Shown: positions 41,157 through 50,724 of the stretch, in pieces
How the letters are laid out: every line of letters begins with the position of its first letter
How positions within the stretch are numbered: position 1 is the first letter of the stretch
NCBI GenBank assembly: GCA_900767025.1
Contig: CAAFXS010000105.1
Span: 19,812 to 83,811 of the forward strand
Reading direction: 5' to 3'
Source of the DNA: Clostridia bacterium
GTDB taxonomy: Bacteria; Bacillota; Clostridia; Oscillospirales; Acutalibacteraceae
Length of the DNA stretch: 64,000 nt
Notes under the pieces: model-generated
The model's input: the letters and a program-made list of their open reading frames with translations, nothing else
Told to the model about the DNA's origin: nothing
The model's database searches: none
Made by a program: the position numbers and the translations under genes

Positions 41157-42176
41157 TTAAAGTGTTTTGTAGCATTTATCAATAGGCATTGTGGCAAAGG
41201 CGTTAAGGCTCTCGTCAGCGGTACAGCCGCTGATAAATTCATAGTATCCCTGAGAGGCAATCATAGCGGCGTTGTCACCGCAGTATTTAAGCTCGGGGAG
41301 ATAAAATTTCCAGCCGTGGCGTGCACACATTTCACTACACTGTGCCCTGAGCCTTGAGTTTGCGGACACACCGCCTGCAATAACAATTTTGTCATAGCCT
41401 TTATCCGTTGACGCCTTTTCAAGATTTGTCACAAGGCAGTCCACCACCGCTTTTTGGAAAGATGCGGCAAGGGAAGGAATATCTATTTCCATACCCTTTT
41501 GCTCGGCATTGTGAACGTTGTTAATCACTGCGGTTTTAAGTCCGCTGAAGGAAAAATCATAGGGTGCGTCGTGTACCTTCGGCTTTGGAAAGGTGTATTT
41601 TGTTTCGTCACCCTGAGGGCTTATTTTGTCAATGCTTATTCCACCGGGATATGCAAGTCCCATAGTTCTGCCTGCCTTGTCAAGAGCCTCGCCTGCCGCA
41701 TCGTCACGGGTTTTTCCGATTATATCAAAATCCGTGTAGCTTTTCACCGCCGCAATGTGGGAGTGACCGCCGCTGGCAACAAGGCATAGAAAGGGTGGTT
41801 CAATGTCACTTGTTATGTAATTTGACGCAATGTGACCCCTTATGTGATGAACGGGCACCAGGGGCTTGCCTGTGGCAAAGGCAAGGCTTTTGGCAAAATT
41901 CACACCCACCAGCAGTGCACCGATAAGGCCCGGAGCATATGTCACCGCCACAGCGTCAATATCCTCCATTGTGCAGTCTGCCTGCTCCAAAGCCTCCCGA
42001 ACAACACCGCTGATGCTTTCGGCATGACGGCGTGATGCAATTTCCGGCACAACACCGCCGTAAAGCTTTTGCTCCTCCAAGGAGGTTGCTATTACATTTG
42101 ATAAAACTTTTCTGCCGTCCTCCACAACTGCCGCCGCAGTTTCGTCACAGCTTGATTCAATACCTAATATTTTCAT
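41157..42176 (-). CDS. tsaD: tRNA N6-threonylcarbamoyladenosine transferase TsaD
   Basis: A 339-residue ASKHA-fold enzyme that transfers threonylcarbamoyl to A37 of ANN-decoding tRNAs. It begins MKILGIESSCDETAAAVVED; metal ligands are in VPVHHIRGHIASN; LVASGGHSHI, DDAAGEALDKAGR and IAGGVSANSRLR are present. It overlaps rimI by four bases (ATGA). The usual third member, tsaB, is not upstream of rimI here; a palindromic repeat and polA lie there instead. Confidence 0.95.
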   Translation of the reverse strand: MKILGIESSCDETAAAVVEDGRKVLSNVIATSLEEQKLYGGVVPEIASRRHAESISGVVREALEQADCTMEDIDAVAVTYAPGLIGALLVGVNFAKSLAFATGKPLVPVHHIRGHIASNYITSDIEPPFLCLVASGGHSHIAAVKSYTDFDIIGKTRDDAAGEALDKAGRTMGLAYPGGISIDKISPQGDETKYTFPKPKVHDAPYDFSFSGLKTAVINNVHNAEQKGMEIDIPSLAASFQKAVVDCLVTNLEKASTDKGYDKIVIAGGVSANSRLRAQCSEMCARHGWKFYLPELKYCGDNAAMIASQGYYEFISGCTADESLNAFATMPIDKCYKTL

Positions 42177-42616
42177 TCTATATCCTCTGATTTAATTAAT
42201 TTTCTCGTCATAATAACTGCGTTTTCGGTTGGGTTTGAGTAGAATTTGGGGCGGAAGCCCATATTTTCAAATCCCATTTTGGTGTAAAGCTTTATTGCCG
42301 GGGTATTGCTTTCCCGCACCTCAAGGGTGATGAAATCCATAGGGTTTTCAAGCTGCTTTTCAATAAGTGCGGTGGCTATGCCCCGTTGTCTGTACCGGGG
42401 CAAAACCGCAATATTTGTTACATATCCCTCGCCTGAAAAAATTTGAAGCCCCATATAACCCACTGCTTTTTCGTTTTCCACCGCCACAAGAAAGTGTGAG
42501 GTGTCAATATCAAGCTGTTTTTTTAAATCCTCCCTTGTCCAAGGGTGAGAAAAACAGGCTTTTTCTATTTCATAAACATCATCAAGATATTTTTCTTCAA
42601 AGGGTTTAATTATCAT
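42173..42616 (-). CDS. rimI: Ribosomal protein S18-alanine N-acetyltransferase RimI
   Basis: A 147-residue GNAT acetyltransferase. The acetyl-CoA loop is in VLPRYRQRGIATALIEK (Q/RxxGxA), followed by LEVRESNTPAIKLYTKMGFE, which matches RimI. HPWTREDLKKQL in the N-terminus is also typical. Coupled to tsaD, as in many bacteria. Its true target may be S18 or other proteins. Confidence 0.9.
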   Translation of the reverse strand: MIIKPFEEKYLDDVYEIEKACFSHPWTREDLKKQLDIDTSHFLVAVENEKAVGYMGLQIFSGEGYVTNIAVLPRYRQRGIATALIEKQLENPMDFITLEVRESNTPAIKLYTKMGFENMGFRPKFYSNPTENAVIMTRKLIKSEDIE

Positions 42617-42658
42617 AATAGCTCCTTTGGGTGAAATTAGGGTTTGCAGTGGTGTTAT

Positions 42659-42715
42659 CGTAGTGGGCGGATATTATCCGCCCGAATTGGCGGGCGACTG
42701 ATAGTCGCCCCTACG
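42659..42715. repeat. Palindromic REP-like element
   Basis: An outer stem CGTAG/CTACG (42659-42663 with 42711-42715) encloses two perfect eight-base hairpins, GGGCGGAT att ATCCGCCC (42665-42683) and GGGCGACT gat AGTCGCCC (42692-42710). Together they fold as a three-way junction. GC-rich against AT-rich surroundings, between rimI and polA. Confidence 0.75.
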
Positions 42716-42744
42716 GTTGTTCATAACAACCATTTAAACCGTAA

Positions 42745-45348
42745 TTAATGTGCGTCATACCAAGTGTTTCCTATCTTTCCGTCGGCTCTTAAAAGCACCT
42801 TCATTTTGCAGGCATTTTCCATTTCCTGTGTAACTATTTCAAGTGCCTTTTCTGCCTCGTTGTCAGGGGCCTCAACGATAAGCTCATCGTGCACCTGCAA
42901 AATAAGATGCGCCTGCATATTTTCTGCCTTAAGGCGTCTGTCCACCTTAACCATTGCGATTTTAATAATATCTGCGGCGGTGCCCTGAATAGGCATATTT
43001 CTTGCAACTCTTTCGCCAAAGGCTCTCATCATATGATTGCTTGACGCAAGCTCCGGCAGATAGCGTTTTCTGTGAAATAGAGTTTCGCTGTAACCTTTAT
43101 CCTTTGCAAGGTCAATCATTCGTTTCATATATGCATCAACACCGCTGTAGGTGGCAAGATAATTGTCAATATACTGCTTTGCCTCTTTGTTTGAAACGCC
43201 GATATCCTTTGCAAGTGAAAAGGCACCGATACCGTAAACGATACCGAAATTAACGGCTTTGGCACGGCTTCGCATTTGGGGTGTAACCATTTCCACAGGC
43301 ATATTGAACACCTGTGAGGCGGTGATTGTGTGAATATCGTCGCCGTTGTTAAAGGCGTTTATCATCGTTTCATCATTTGCAAGGTCGCTGAGCACACGAA
43401 GTTCAATCTGGCTGTAATCGGCGTCAACAAGCTTTTTGCCCTTGCCTGCAACAAAGAATTTACGCATTTCTCTGCCAAGCTCTGTACGGATTGGGATATT
43501 CTGCAAATTCGGCTCAAGAGAGCTTATTCTGCCTGTCCTGGTTTCCACCTGATTAAAGCGGGTGTGTATTCTGCCGTCCTCTTCAATAACCTTTAAAAGT
43601 CCGTCGCAGTAGGTGGATTTCAGCTTTGAAAGTGAACGGTATTCAAGTATTTGAGAGATACAGGGATGCTCATTTACAAGACCCTCCAGCACCTCGGCAT
43701 TAGTTGAGTAGCCTGTTTTGGTTTTCTTTTTGCAGGGCAGCTTTAAATCCTCAAAAAGCGCAACGCCAAGCTGTTTAGGTGAGTTGATGTTGAATTCGTA
43801 TCCAACGCTTTCATATATTGCAGAGGTCATCTCATTTATTTTTTCGCCCAAAGTTTTTCCAAAGGCTTCAATGCCTTCGCGGTCCACCTCAAAGCCTGCA
43901 AACTCCATTTTTGCCAACACCTCTGACAAGGGCAGTTCAATCTCCGTCAAAAGCTCTTTTTCGCCTGCGTCGTCAATAAGCCTGTTTAGCTTTTCAAAAA
44001 GAGGCTTAACGGTAGCCGAAAGTGAAACGGTCATATCCTTTTCGCCGAGAGTATTGAGAAATTCGGGGATTTTAACGCCGTATTCAAGGCAAAGGTGCTC
44101 TAAATCGTAATTGCTGTCACTGGGCCTTAAAAGATAAGCCGACAGCATTAAATCGCCCATAACGCCCTTTAATTCAACACCGTATTTACAGCCAAGGCGG
44201 TGCAGCTCCTTGGAGTTGTAGGTATATTTTTTTGTGCTTTCATCCTCAAAGAAATTGCGGACAAAATATGAATACTCCGGCGTTTCCGAGGGCATAACAA
44301 TTATTTCATCATCAAAGGAAAAATACAAATCGGTAATCGTTCCGTCAACAATAACAGGATAAAAATATGTGTCCTTGCCTCTTACTCTGTCAAGGAGGTA
44401 ATCGGCGTCAACACAGGTTAAACGGGTAAGAGTGCGTTCCGCCTGCTCTTCCTCACTATCATCAACCGTGGCACCGTTAGGGTCAAGGCTGAATTTTGGG
44501 ATAAGTGAAAACAGCTCCAGCTTAACAAACTGCGAGGCAGCTTTTTGATTTTCAAAGGGTGTGTTTTTGTAATTTTCAATATCAGTGTCAACAGGTGCAT
44601 TTGTACGGATTGTTCCCAAATCCAAGGACAGATAAGCCTTGTCCTTATCGTTGGCGAGCTTTGCTTTTACACCGGGCTTGATATCGAGATTTTCAAGGTT
44701 TTCATAAATATTATCAATGGTGCCGAAACGCTGAATTAAATCAAGTGCCGTTTTTGCTCCCACGCCTGTAACACCGGGAATGTTGTCACTGCTGTCACCC
44801 TGAAGCGCCTTAACCTGAATCAGCTGAGCCGGTGTAACACCGTACTCCTCCATTATTGCTTTTTCGTCATAAATGTCGGTAACCGCCTGACCCATTTTTG
44901 TGCGGGCAAGCAAAACCTTTACACCGCCGTGGGCAAGCTGAAGGGAATCTCTGTCGCCTGTGGCAATAAAGCATTCATCACCGTTGTTACGGCAAATTTC
45001 GGCAAGGGTGCCTAAAATATCGTCTGCCTCCCAGCCCTCTTTTTCAAGAGTTTTAATGCCGAGATTTTTCAAAAGCTCCTTAAGAACAGGTATCTGACTC
45101 CTGAGCTCGTCGGGCATAGCGTGTCTGCCTGCCTTGTATTCGCCATACATTTCGTGCCTGAAGGTTGGTGCGTGAACATCAAAAGCCACTGCCACCGCAT
45201 CGGGCGAGCAAATATCCTTTAGCTTCAGCAAAATATTAAGAAAGCCGTAAATAGCATTTGTGTATTCACCGTTTTTTGTTGTAAGCAGTTTAATTCCGTA
45301 AAAAGCACGGTTAACAATACTGTTACCGTCAAGAACAAGCAGTTTCAT
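42745..45348 (-). CDS. polA: DNA polymerase I
   Basis: An 867-residue polymerase. N-terminal 5'-3' exonuclease: FDVHAPTFRHEMYGEYKAGR, EADDILGT, TGDRDSLQL and the H3TH block SDNIPGVTGVGAKTA (to about residue 290). The middle domain (about 300-480) has lost the acidic residues of a proofreading exonuclease, as in Bacillus. Polymerase motifs are A DADYSQIELRVLS, B RSRAKAVNFGIVYG, C VHDELIVEA. The second of two ATGs is chosen (45346-45348), because GGGG lies seven bases before it. Used for repair and Okazaki-fragment processing. Confidence 0.95.
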   Translation of the reverse strand: MKLLVLDGNSIVNRAFYGIKLLTTKNGEYTNAIYGFLNILLKLKDICSPDAVAVAFDVHAPTFRHEMYGEYKAGRHAMPDELRSQIPVLKELLKNLGIKTLEKEGWEADDILGTLAEICRNNGDECFIATGDRDSLQLAHGGVKVLLARTKMGQAVTDIYDEKAIMEEYGVTPAQLIQVKALQGDSSDNIPGVTGVGAKTALDLIQRFGTIDNIYENLENLDIKPGVKAKLANDKDKAYLSLDLGTIRTNAPVDTDIENYKNTPFENQKAASQFVKLELFSLIPKFSLDPNGATVDDSEEEQAERTLTRLTCVDADYLLDRVRGKDTYFYPVIVDGTITDLYFSFDDEIIVMPSETPEYSYFVRNFFEDESTKKYTYNSKELHRLGCKYGVELKGVMGDLMLSAYLLRPSDSNYDLEHLCLEYGVKIPEFLNTLGEKDMTVSLSATVKPLFEKLNRLIDDAGEKELLTEIELPLSEVLAKMEFAGFEVDREGIEAFGKTLGEKINEMTSAIYESVGYEFNINSPKQLGVALFEDLKLPCKKKTKTGYSTNAEVLEGLVNEHPCISQILEYRSLSKLKSTYCDGLLKVIEEDGRIHTRFNQVETRTGRISSLEPNLQNIPIRTELGREMRKFFVAGKGKKLVDADYSQIELRVLSDLANDETMINAFNNGDDIHTITASQVFNMPVEMVTPQMRSRAKAVNFGIVYGIGAFSLAKDIGVSNKEAKQYIDNYLATYSGVDAYMKRMIDLAKDKGYSETLFHRKRYLPELASSNHMMRAFGERVARNMPIQGTAADIIKIAMVKVDRRLKAENMQAHLILQVHDELIVEAPDNEAEKALEIVTQEMENACKMKVLLRADGKIGNTWYDAH

Positions 45349-45409
45349 AAACATTCCCCATAAAATTAATAATTAAAATTAGTATACCATAATATGTATT
45401 TTTTTACAA

Positions 45410-45440
45410 CAAAAAAGACTGCCGATAAATCCAGCAGTCT
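45410..45440 (-). terminator. Intrinsic terminator of feoAB
   Basis: Minus strand AGACTGC, 11-base loop, GCAGTCT followed by TTTTTTG. Confidence 0.82.
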
Positions 45441-45448
45441 CTGTTAAA

Positions 45449-47497
45449 TTATATTATTCCGAATATCAGGTTAATCAGCGTACAGGTCAGTACACCTGCG
45501 GTCAGCGGAGCCAAAACGGAAACCGCCGTCCATTTAACACTGCGTGTTTCCTTATAAATTGTCAGCAGGGTTGTTGAACAGGGAAAATGGAACATTGAAA
45601 ACATACAGGTGCAAAATGCTGTTACCCAGGTCCAGCCGTTGTCAACAAGAATGGTTTTAAGGCTATCCAGGGAGGAATAGTCGCTGATTTCCCCTGTTGA
45701 AAGGTAAGCCATCAGTGCAATGGGTATAACAATTTCATTGGCAGGGAAGCCGAGGATGAACGCCAGCAGAATTACACCGTCCATACCCATCAGCCGTCCG
45801 GCAGGGTCCAGGAAATCCGCAATCCTGCTAAGCAGCGAAACATCACCGGCTTTGATATTTGCAAATGCCCATATAATTAAGCCTGCCAGCGCCGCCACCG
45901 AAACGGCTCGAAACAGAACAAAGATAATTTTTTCCCTTACGGTATCAACTATAAGGCTCAGTATTTTCGGTTTTCTGTAAGGCGGTATTTCCAAAACGAA
46001 GGAGCTGCTTACACCCTTTAGCACCGTTGACGAAAGCATCTTTGAAACTGCAAAGGTCATTAGCATTGAAAAGGAAATCATCAAAAGCAGTATGCCTGCC
46101 GACCCTGCACTGCTGTTGCAAAAGAACATTGAAATAATTGCAATCAAAAGCGGAAATCTGCCGTTACAGGGGGTCAGTGAATTTGTGATTATCGCCACAA
46201 GGCGTTCTCTCGGTGAGTCGATAATTCGTGCTCCTGTTACGCCCACCGCATTACAGCCGTAGCCCATACAGGTAGTCAGTGCCTGTTTTCCGCAGGCACC
46301 GCAGTGTTCAAAGGCGCCGTCAAGATTAAAGGCAATTCTGGGCAGAACGCCGAAATCCTCAAGCAGTGAAAACAGCGGAAAGAATATCGCCATAGGCGGA
46401 AACATAACGGCTACCACCCACAAAAGCACACGGAGTATTCCGCCTACAAAAAGGCTTACCGTCCAGGCAGGCGCGCCTGCAGTTGTTAATGTGTTTGCCA
46501 GCCACTCTTCAAAGCTGTCGAAAGCCTGACGCAGAAGAGCAGAGGGATAATTCGACCCTGCAATAGTAATCCACAAAATAATACCAAGCAGAATAAGCAT
46601 TACGGGTATTGAGGTGTATTTACCAAGCAGAATATTATCAAGGCGTTTTTCCATTCTGTCTTTCTTCGACGGCAGCTTGCTTTGGACAGAATTTGCAATC
46701 TTCTCCGAACGGCCGAAAATTTCCTGAGTAACGGTTTTTGTAACATTAATTCCGTATCTTTTCATTTTTTCACAGGCGGAGCTTACGCTTGCTCTCAAAG
46801 CGCCCTTCATCAAAACATCCGCACCGAAATTTGATTTAAAGGAACGGTTAAAGCTTTCATCATTCTCAATCAGCCGTAATGCGAAAAATCTTAAATTCTT
46901 ATCCGTGTCAATACTGCATTTAAGAGCCTTTGAAACACGGTGAATTTCCTCCTCCAAAGTGTTTGGATAAAACAGAACGGCATTGTCATTAACAAGGGTT
47001 TCGTTAGAAATTTGGTGCACTGTTTCCAGCAAAGCGTTAATTCCTCTTCCGCTTCTTGCGGTGGCTCTTACAACAGGAACCCCCAGGCTTGACGAAAGAG
47101 CCTCGGTATCAATTTCGATATTTTTCTTTTTCGCCTCGTCGCAAAGATTAAGCAGAACAACCGCCTTGCCTGTCAGCTCCAGCACCTGCAAAACAAGGTT
47201 TAGATTTCTTTCAAGATTAGTTGCGTCAACAACGCACACAACACAGTCGTAATCCTCAAAGCACAAATAATCCCTTGCCACTCTTTCCTCCTCGCTGGAG
47301 GAAAGCAAGCTATATGTACCGGGCAGGTCAACAAGCTCATACTCGGTGAACTTATATGTAAACCTACCCTCACAGGAGCCTACCGTTTTGCCCGTCCAGT
47401 TACCCGTATGCTGATGAGAGCCTGTGATTTCATTAAAAACAGTGCTTTTGCCCACATTTGGATTACCCATCAAAAGCACCTTTTTGCTTTTCTTCAC
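45449..47497 (-). CDS. feoB: Ferrous iron transporter FeoB
   Basis: A 682-residue iron(II) importer: N-terminal G domain with G1 GNPNVGKST, G3 DLPGTYSL and G4 NLCDE (about 1-165), a helical GDI-like region, then about ten transmembrane segments with two Gate motifs (near LLEDFGVLPRIAFNLDG and CGACGKQALTTCMGYGCNAVGV). The switch region reads HTGNWTGKTVGSCEG instead of the commoner VGNWPGVTVE, a variant form. The length is shorter than E. coli FeoB (773). Its ATG overlaps the feoA stop. Confidence 0.93.
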   Translation of the reverse strand: MKKSKKVLLMGNPNVGKSTVFNEITGSHQHTGNWTGKTVGSCEGRFTYKFTEYELVDLPGTYSLLSSSEEERVARDYLCFEDYDCVVCVVDATNLERNLNLVLQVLELTGKAVVLLNLCDEAKKKNIEIDTEALSSSLGVPVVRATARSGRGINALLETVHQISNETLVNDNAVLFYPNTLEEEIHRVSKALKCSIDTDKNLRFFALRLIENDESFNRSFKSNFGADVLMKGALRASVSSACEKMKRYGINVTKTVTQEIFGRSEKIANSVQSKLPSKKDRMEKRLDNILLGKYTSIPVMLILLGIILWITIAGSNYPSALLRQAFDSFEEWLANTLTTAGAPAWTVSLFVGGILRVLLWVVAVMFPPMAIFFPLFSLLEDFGVLPRIAFNLDGAFEHCGACGKQALTTCMGYGCNAVGVTGARIIDSPRERLVAIITNSLTPCNGRFPLLIAIISMFFCNSSAGSAGILLLMISFSMLMTFAVSKMLSSTVLKGVSSSFVLEIPPYRKPKILSLIVDTVREKIIFVLFRAVSVAALAGLIIWAFANIKAGDVSLLSRIADFLDPAGRLMGMDGVILLAFILGFPANEIVIPIALMAYLSTGEISDYSSLDSLKTILVDNGWTWVTAFCTCMFSMFHFPCSTTLLTIYKETRSVKWTAVSVLAPLTAGVLTCTLINLIFGII

Positions 47498-47715
47498 ACT
47501 ATCACTCCTATCTTGTCTGCATCTTTTTTCCTCAAAGCAATTTTGCTCCCTCTGAGCTGATATGCAATGGGTGAACCGAAAATTCCGATATTGGTACAGC
47601 TCACAGGCTGACCGCTGATAAAGCCCATATCAAAAAATCTTCGTTCAAAGCCCGAACCGGCATTGATAAAGGTTATATAACCTGTTTCGTTTTCTTTCAT
47701 CTGAGATAAAGTCAT
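47494..47715 (-). CDS. feoA: FeoA-family SH3-like protein
   Basis: A 73-residue SH3-fold partner of FeoB. GYITFINAGSGFERRFFDMGF followed by PVSCTNIGIFGSPIAYQLRG matches FeoA (conserved LxxMGF and SP...R.G blocks). GGTGATAAT precedes the ATG. Coupled to feoB by a four-base overlap. No Fur box could be identified with confidence upstream. Confidence 0.9.
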   Translation of the reverse strand: MTLSQMKENETGYITFINAGSGFERRFFDMGFISGQPVSCTNIGIFGSPIAYQLRGSKIALRKKDADKIGVIV

Positions 47716-47816
47716 ATTATCACCTTATGGTTTGGATTATTACCATTACCCTATTCTATGAATACAAATAAAATTAGTGAGTGATAAAAAATACTTAACG
47801 GTTTTTCACTTATCTA

Positions 47817-47845
47817 TTGAATTAGAAAAGGTTTTATTGTAAAAT
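47817..47845 (+). promoter_or_regulatory. Promoter of the CoA-acylating aldehyde dehydrogenase gene
   Basis: TTGAAT (47817-47822), 17 bases, TAAAAT (47840-47845). Confidence 0.55.
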
Positions 47846-47880
47846 GTTTTTGTAAAATTTTTTATTTAAGGGGTATTTTT

Positions 47881-49386
47881 ATGGAAAAGCTTAAATACTT
47901 TGTAGGCGGTGAGTTTAAGGACTCCAAAACAGATATTTGGTACGACCTTCACAACCCGTCAACAGGCGAAATCACAGGCCAGGCACCCTGCTGCACAAAC
48001 GACGAGGTACTGGAGGCTATTGAGGCTGCAAAGGCAGCATATCCTGCCTGGAGAGCAACTCCCGCAAGAAAAAGAACACAAATTCTCTTTAAGGTAAGAG
48101 AGCTCCTTCTTGAGCATATGGATGAGCTGACAATGCTTGTTTGCGAAGAAAACGGAAAAACCTGGGGCGAGGCTCAGGGTGATGTAGGCAAGGCTCAGGA
48201 GGGTACGGAGCTTGCAATTCAGGCACCGTCACTTATGATGGGCGAAAGCCTTATGGACGCATCAACAGGCTTTGACACAGTTAAGTACCGTGAGCCTATG
48301 GGCGTTTTTGCAGGTATTGTTCCCGTTAATTTCCCTGCAATGATTCCTTTCGGCTGGATGGCTCCCGTGTGCGTTGCCTGCGGTAACACAATGGTGCTTA
48401 AAGCCGCCTCACTCACACCGAGAACTGCTATGAGAATAGGTGAGCTTTATAAGGAGGCAGGTATTCCCGACGGCGTTATCAACATTGTTACCTGTTCAAG
48501 AAATGAGATTAACACAATTCTTGAGCATCCCGATGTTAAGGGTATCACCTTTGTGGGCTCAACTCCGGTTGGTCTTAAAATTTATGAAAAAGCCGCTGCG
48601 GCAGGCAAAAGATGTCAGGCTCTCTGCCAGGCTAAAAACCACGCTCTTATCCTTGAGGACTGCGCTCTTGAAAGAACTGTTGCAGGTGTTATCAACTCTG
48701 CATACGGCTGTGCAGGTCAAAGGTGTATGGCACTTTCCTGTGTTGTTGTTCAGGAGTCTATTGCAGACAAGTTTGTTGCAGAGCTTAAGGCTCAGGCTAT
48801 GAATGTTAACTGCGGTCCTGCCTGGGATAAATCAACACGCCTTGGTCCTATTACATATGAAAAGCACTACAAAGAGGTGCTTGCAGATATTCAAAAGGGT
48901 ATTGACGAGGGCGCAACACTTGTTCTTGACGGCAGAAATCCAAAGGTGCCCCAGGGCTATGAAAACGGCTACTTTGTAGGTCCTACAATTTTTGACAATG
49001 TTACCGAAGATATGACCATAGGCAGTGATGAGGTATTCGGTCCTGTGCTTTGTGTTAAGAGGTGCAAGGATTTTGAAGAGGGTCTTGCAATTATGAATGC
49101 TAACCCCTATGCCAACGGCTCTGTTATCTATACCCAGAGCGGTTACTATGCCCGTGAGTTTGCAAGGCATACAGATGGCGGTCAGGTTGGTATCAATGTG
49201 GGCATTCCTGTTCCTGTTGGCTTTATCCCCTTCAGCGGCCACAAGCAGAGCTTCTTTGGTGACCTTCACTGCTTAGGCAAGGATGCTTACCGCTTCTTCA
49301 CTGAAAGCAAATCGGTAACACAACACTGGTTTGACGAGGAAGAAAAGAAAGCTAAAGAGGTTGACACCTGGGACGGATTACTTTGA
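47881..49386 (+). CDS. mmsA: CoA-acylating methylmalonate-semialdehyde dehydrogenase family
   Basis: A 501-residue aldehyde dehydrogenase. The family block YREPMGVFAGIVPVNFPAM, FVGSTPVGLKIYEKAAAAGK and the active-site Cys in GCAGQRCMALS (about residue 281) place it in the MMSDH/IolA group, which oxidises malonate or methylmalonate semialdehyde to acetyl- or propionyl-CoA. The C-terminal FSGHKQSFFGDLHCLGKDAYRFFTESK is characteristic. No inositol or valine genes are near. The iron alcohol dehydrogenase downstream has its own promoter and may act on the matching alcohol (inference). Confidence 0.9.
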   Translation: MEKLKYFVGGEFKDSKTDIWYDLHNPSTGEITGQAPCCTNDEVLEAIEAAKAAYPAWRATPARKRTQILFKVRELLLEHMDELTMLVCEENGKTWGEAQGDVGKAQEGTELAIQAPSLMMGESLMDASTGFDTVKYREPMGVFAGIVPVNFPAMIPFGWMAPVCVACGNTMVLKAASLTPRTAMRIGELYKEAGIPDGVINIVTCSRNEINTILEHPDVKGITFVGSTPVGLKIYEKAAAAGKRCQALCQAKNHALILEDCALERTVAGVINSAYGCAGQRCMALSCVVVQESIADKFVAELKAQAMNVNCGPAWDKSTRLGPITYEKHYKEVLADIQKGIDEGATLVLDGRNPKVPQGYENGYFVGPTIFDNVTEDMTIGSDEVFGPVLCVKRCKDFEEGLAIMNANPYANGSVIYTQSGYYAREFARHTDGGQVGINVGIPVPVGFIPFSGHKQSFFGDLHCLGKDAYRFFTESKSVTQHWFDEEEKKAKEVDTWDGLL

Positions 49387-49400
49387 TTTTGTGAATTTTA

Positions 49401-49430
49401 AATGCAGGGATTTATTTCCCTGCATTTTTT
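49401..49430 (+). terminator. Intrinsic terminator
   Basis: ATGCAGGGA, short loop, TCCCTGCAT, TTTTTT. Confidence 0.88.
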
Positions 49431-49441
49431 ATTGAAAGTCC

Positions 49442-49469
49442 TTGACATTTATAACTTTTGCTATAAAAT
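49442..49469 (+). promoter_or_regulatory. Promoter of the iron alcohol dehydrogenase
   Basis: TTGACA (49442-49447), 16 bases, TAAAAT (49464-49469). Confidence 0.6.
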
Positions 49470-49509
49470 AAAATAGTTAAATTTTTATCAATGTTAAGAG
49501 GCAGAGGTT

Positions 49510-50664
49510 ATGGGAAATCAGTTTATTATGCCGGGCAAAATCGTTTACGGCGAAAATGCACTAAAAAATGCAATGCCGATTATCAAGAATTTCGGCAAAA
49601 AAGCATTAATTGTTACAGACGGATTTATGGTTCGGCTTGGCAACGTTAAGCTTGTTACAAAAATTCTTGATGAGCTTAATATCGGTTATGCAATTTTCGA
49701 CAAAATCAATTCCGAGCCGACGGATATTATGATACACAGCGGTGTTGAGTGTTATAACAGTGAAAAATGCGATTTCCTTATCGCAGTTGGCGGCGGCTCA
49801 CCCATCGACTCAATGAAGGCCATTGCCGCCGTTTCCTCACAGGGCGGCTCCATAAACGATTATATGGGTGTGGAAATCACTGCCCAAACTCCGCCAATGG
49901 TTGCAATTCCCACAACAAGCGGTACAGGCTCCGAGGCAACACAGTTCACCATTATAACCAACACGGAAAAGGATATAAAAATGCTCCTCAAGGGCAGCGT
50001 GCTTATGCCCGATTTGGCAATCGACGACCCTGCATTTACACTGACAGCACCTCAGAGCGTTACCTCTGCAACGGGTCTTGACGCTCTTTGCCACGCCGCC
50101 GAGGCTTACACCTCTCGCAAGGCTCAAGCCCTTACCGATGAATTTGCACTGTCGGCAATTAAAAAGATTTTCAAATATCTGCCCATTTGCTATAACGAGG
50201 GCAACAATGTTAAGGCAAGGGCACAGATGTCCGTTGCCGCTTTGGAGGCAGGCATTGCCTTTAACAACGCCTCTGTAACAGTTATCCACGGTATGAGCAG
50301 ACCTATCGGTGCACTGTTCCACATTCCTCACGGTATCAGCAATGCAATGCTCCTTGAGCAGTGCTTTAAATATGTTTACGACGGCGCATATGACAGATTT
50401 GCCGATATGGCAAGGGAAATCGGCGCCGCAGACAAGGACGATGACGACAAGGCGGCGGCAAAGAAATTCATTAACGCCTGCTCAAAGCTTTGCCGTATTT
50501 GTGAAATACCGAGCCTTGAGGAATACGGCATTGACAGAGAAGAATTTTTCTCGGCAATGGACAAAATGGCTGATGATGCCCTTGCCTCCGGCTCGCCTTC
50601 AAACACAATTAAAGAGCTTGACAAAGAGGATATTTTGAATATGTATAAAGCCCTTTGGGATTAA
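49510..50664 (+). CDS. Iron-containing (group III) alcohol dehydrogenase
   Basis: A 384-residue NAD(P)-linked dehydrogenase. GGGSPIDSMKAIA (cofactor), PTTSGTGSEAT, TGLDALCHAAEAYTS and the iron ligands in VIHGMSRPIGALFHIPHG are present. The family acts on 1,3-propanediol, butanol, lactaldehyde or 4-hydroxybutyrate; the exact substrate is open. GAGGCAGAGG precedes the ATG. Placed after the CoA-acylating aldehyde dehydrogenase, it may reduce or supply the same aldehyde. Confidence 0.9.
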   Translation: MGNQFIMPGKIVYGENALKNAMPIIKNFGKKALIVTDGFMVRLGNVKLVTKILDELNIGYAIFDKINSEPTDIMIHSGVECYNSEKCDFLIAVGGGSPIDSMKAIAAVSSQGGSINDYMGVEITAQTPPMVAIPTTSGTGSEATQFTIITNTEKDIKMLLKGSVLMPDLAIDDPAFTLTAPQSVTSATGLDALCHAAEAYTSRKAQALTDEFALSAIKKIFKYLPICYNEGNNVKARAQMSVAALEAGIAFNNASVTVIHGMSRPIGALFHIPHGISNAMLLEQCFKYVYDGAYDRFADMAREIGAADKDDDDKAAAKKFINACSKLCRICEIPSLEEYGIDREEFFSAMDKMADDALASGSPSNTIKELDKEDILNMYKALWD

Positions 50665-50675
50665 CGAAAACGCAA

Positions 50676-50712
50676 AAAAGCGATGAACAACATTTGGTTG
50701 CTCATCGCTTTT
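50676..50712. terminator. Bidirectional intrinsic terminator
   Basis: AAAAGCGATGA with CAAC, loop, GTTG with TCATCGCTTTT. Between convergent genes. Confidence 0.85.
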
Positions 50713-50724
50713 ATTGTATCTTAT

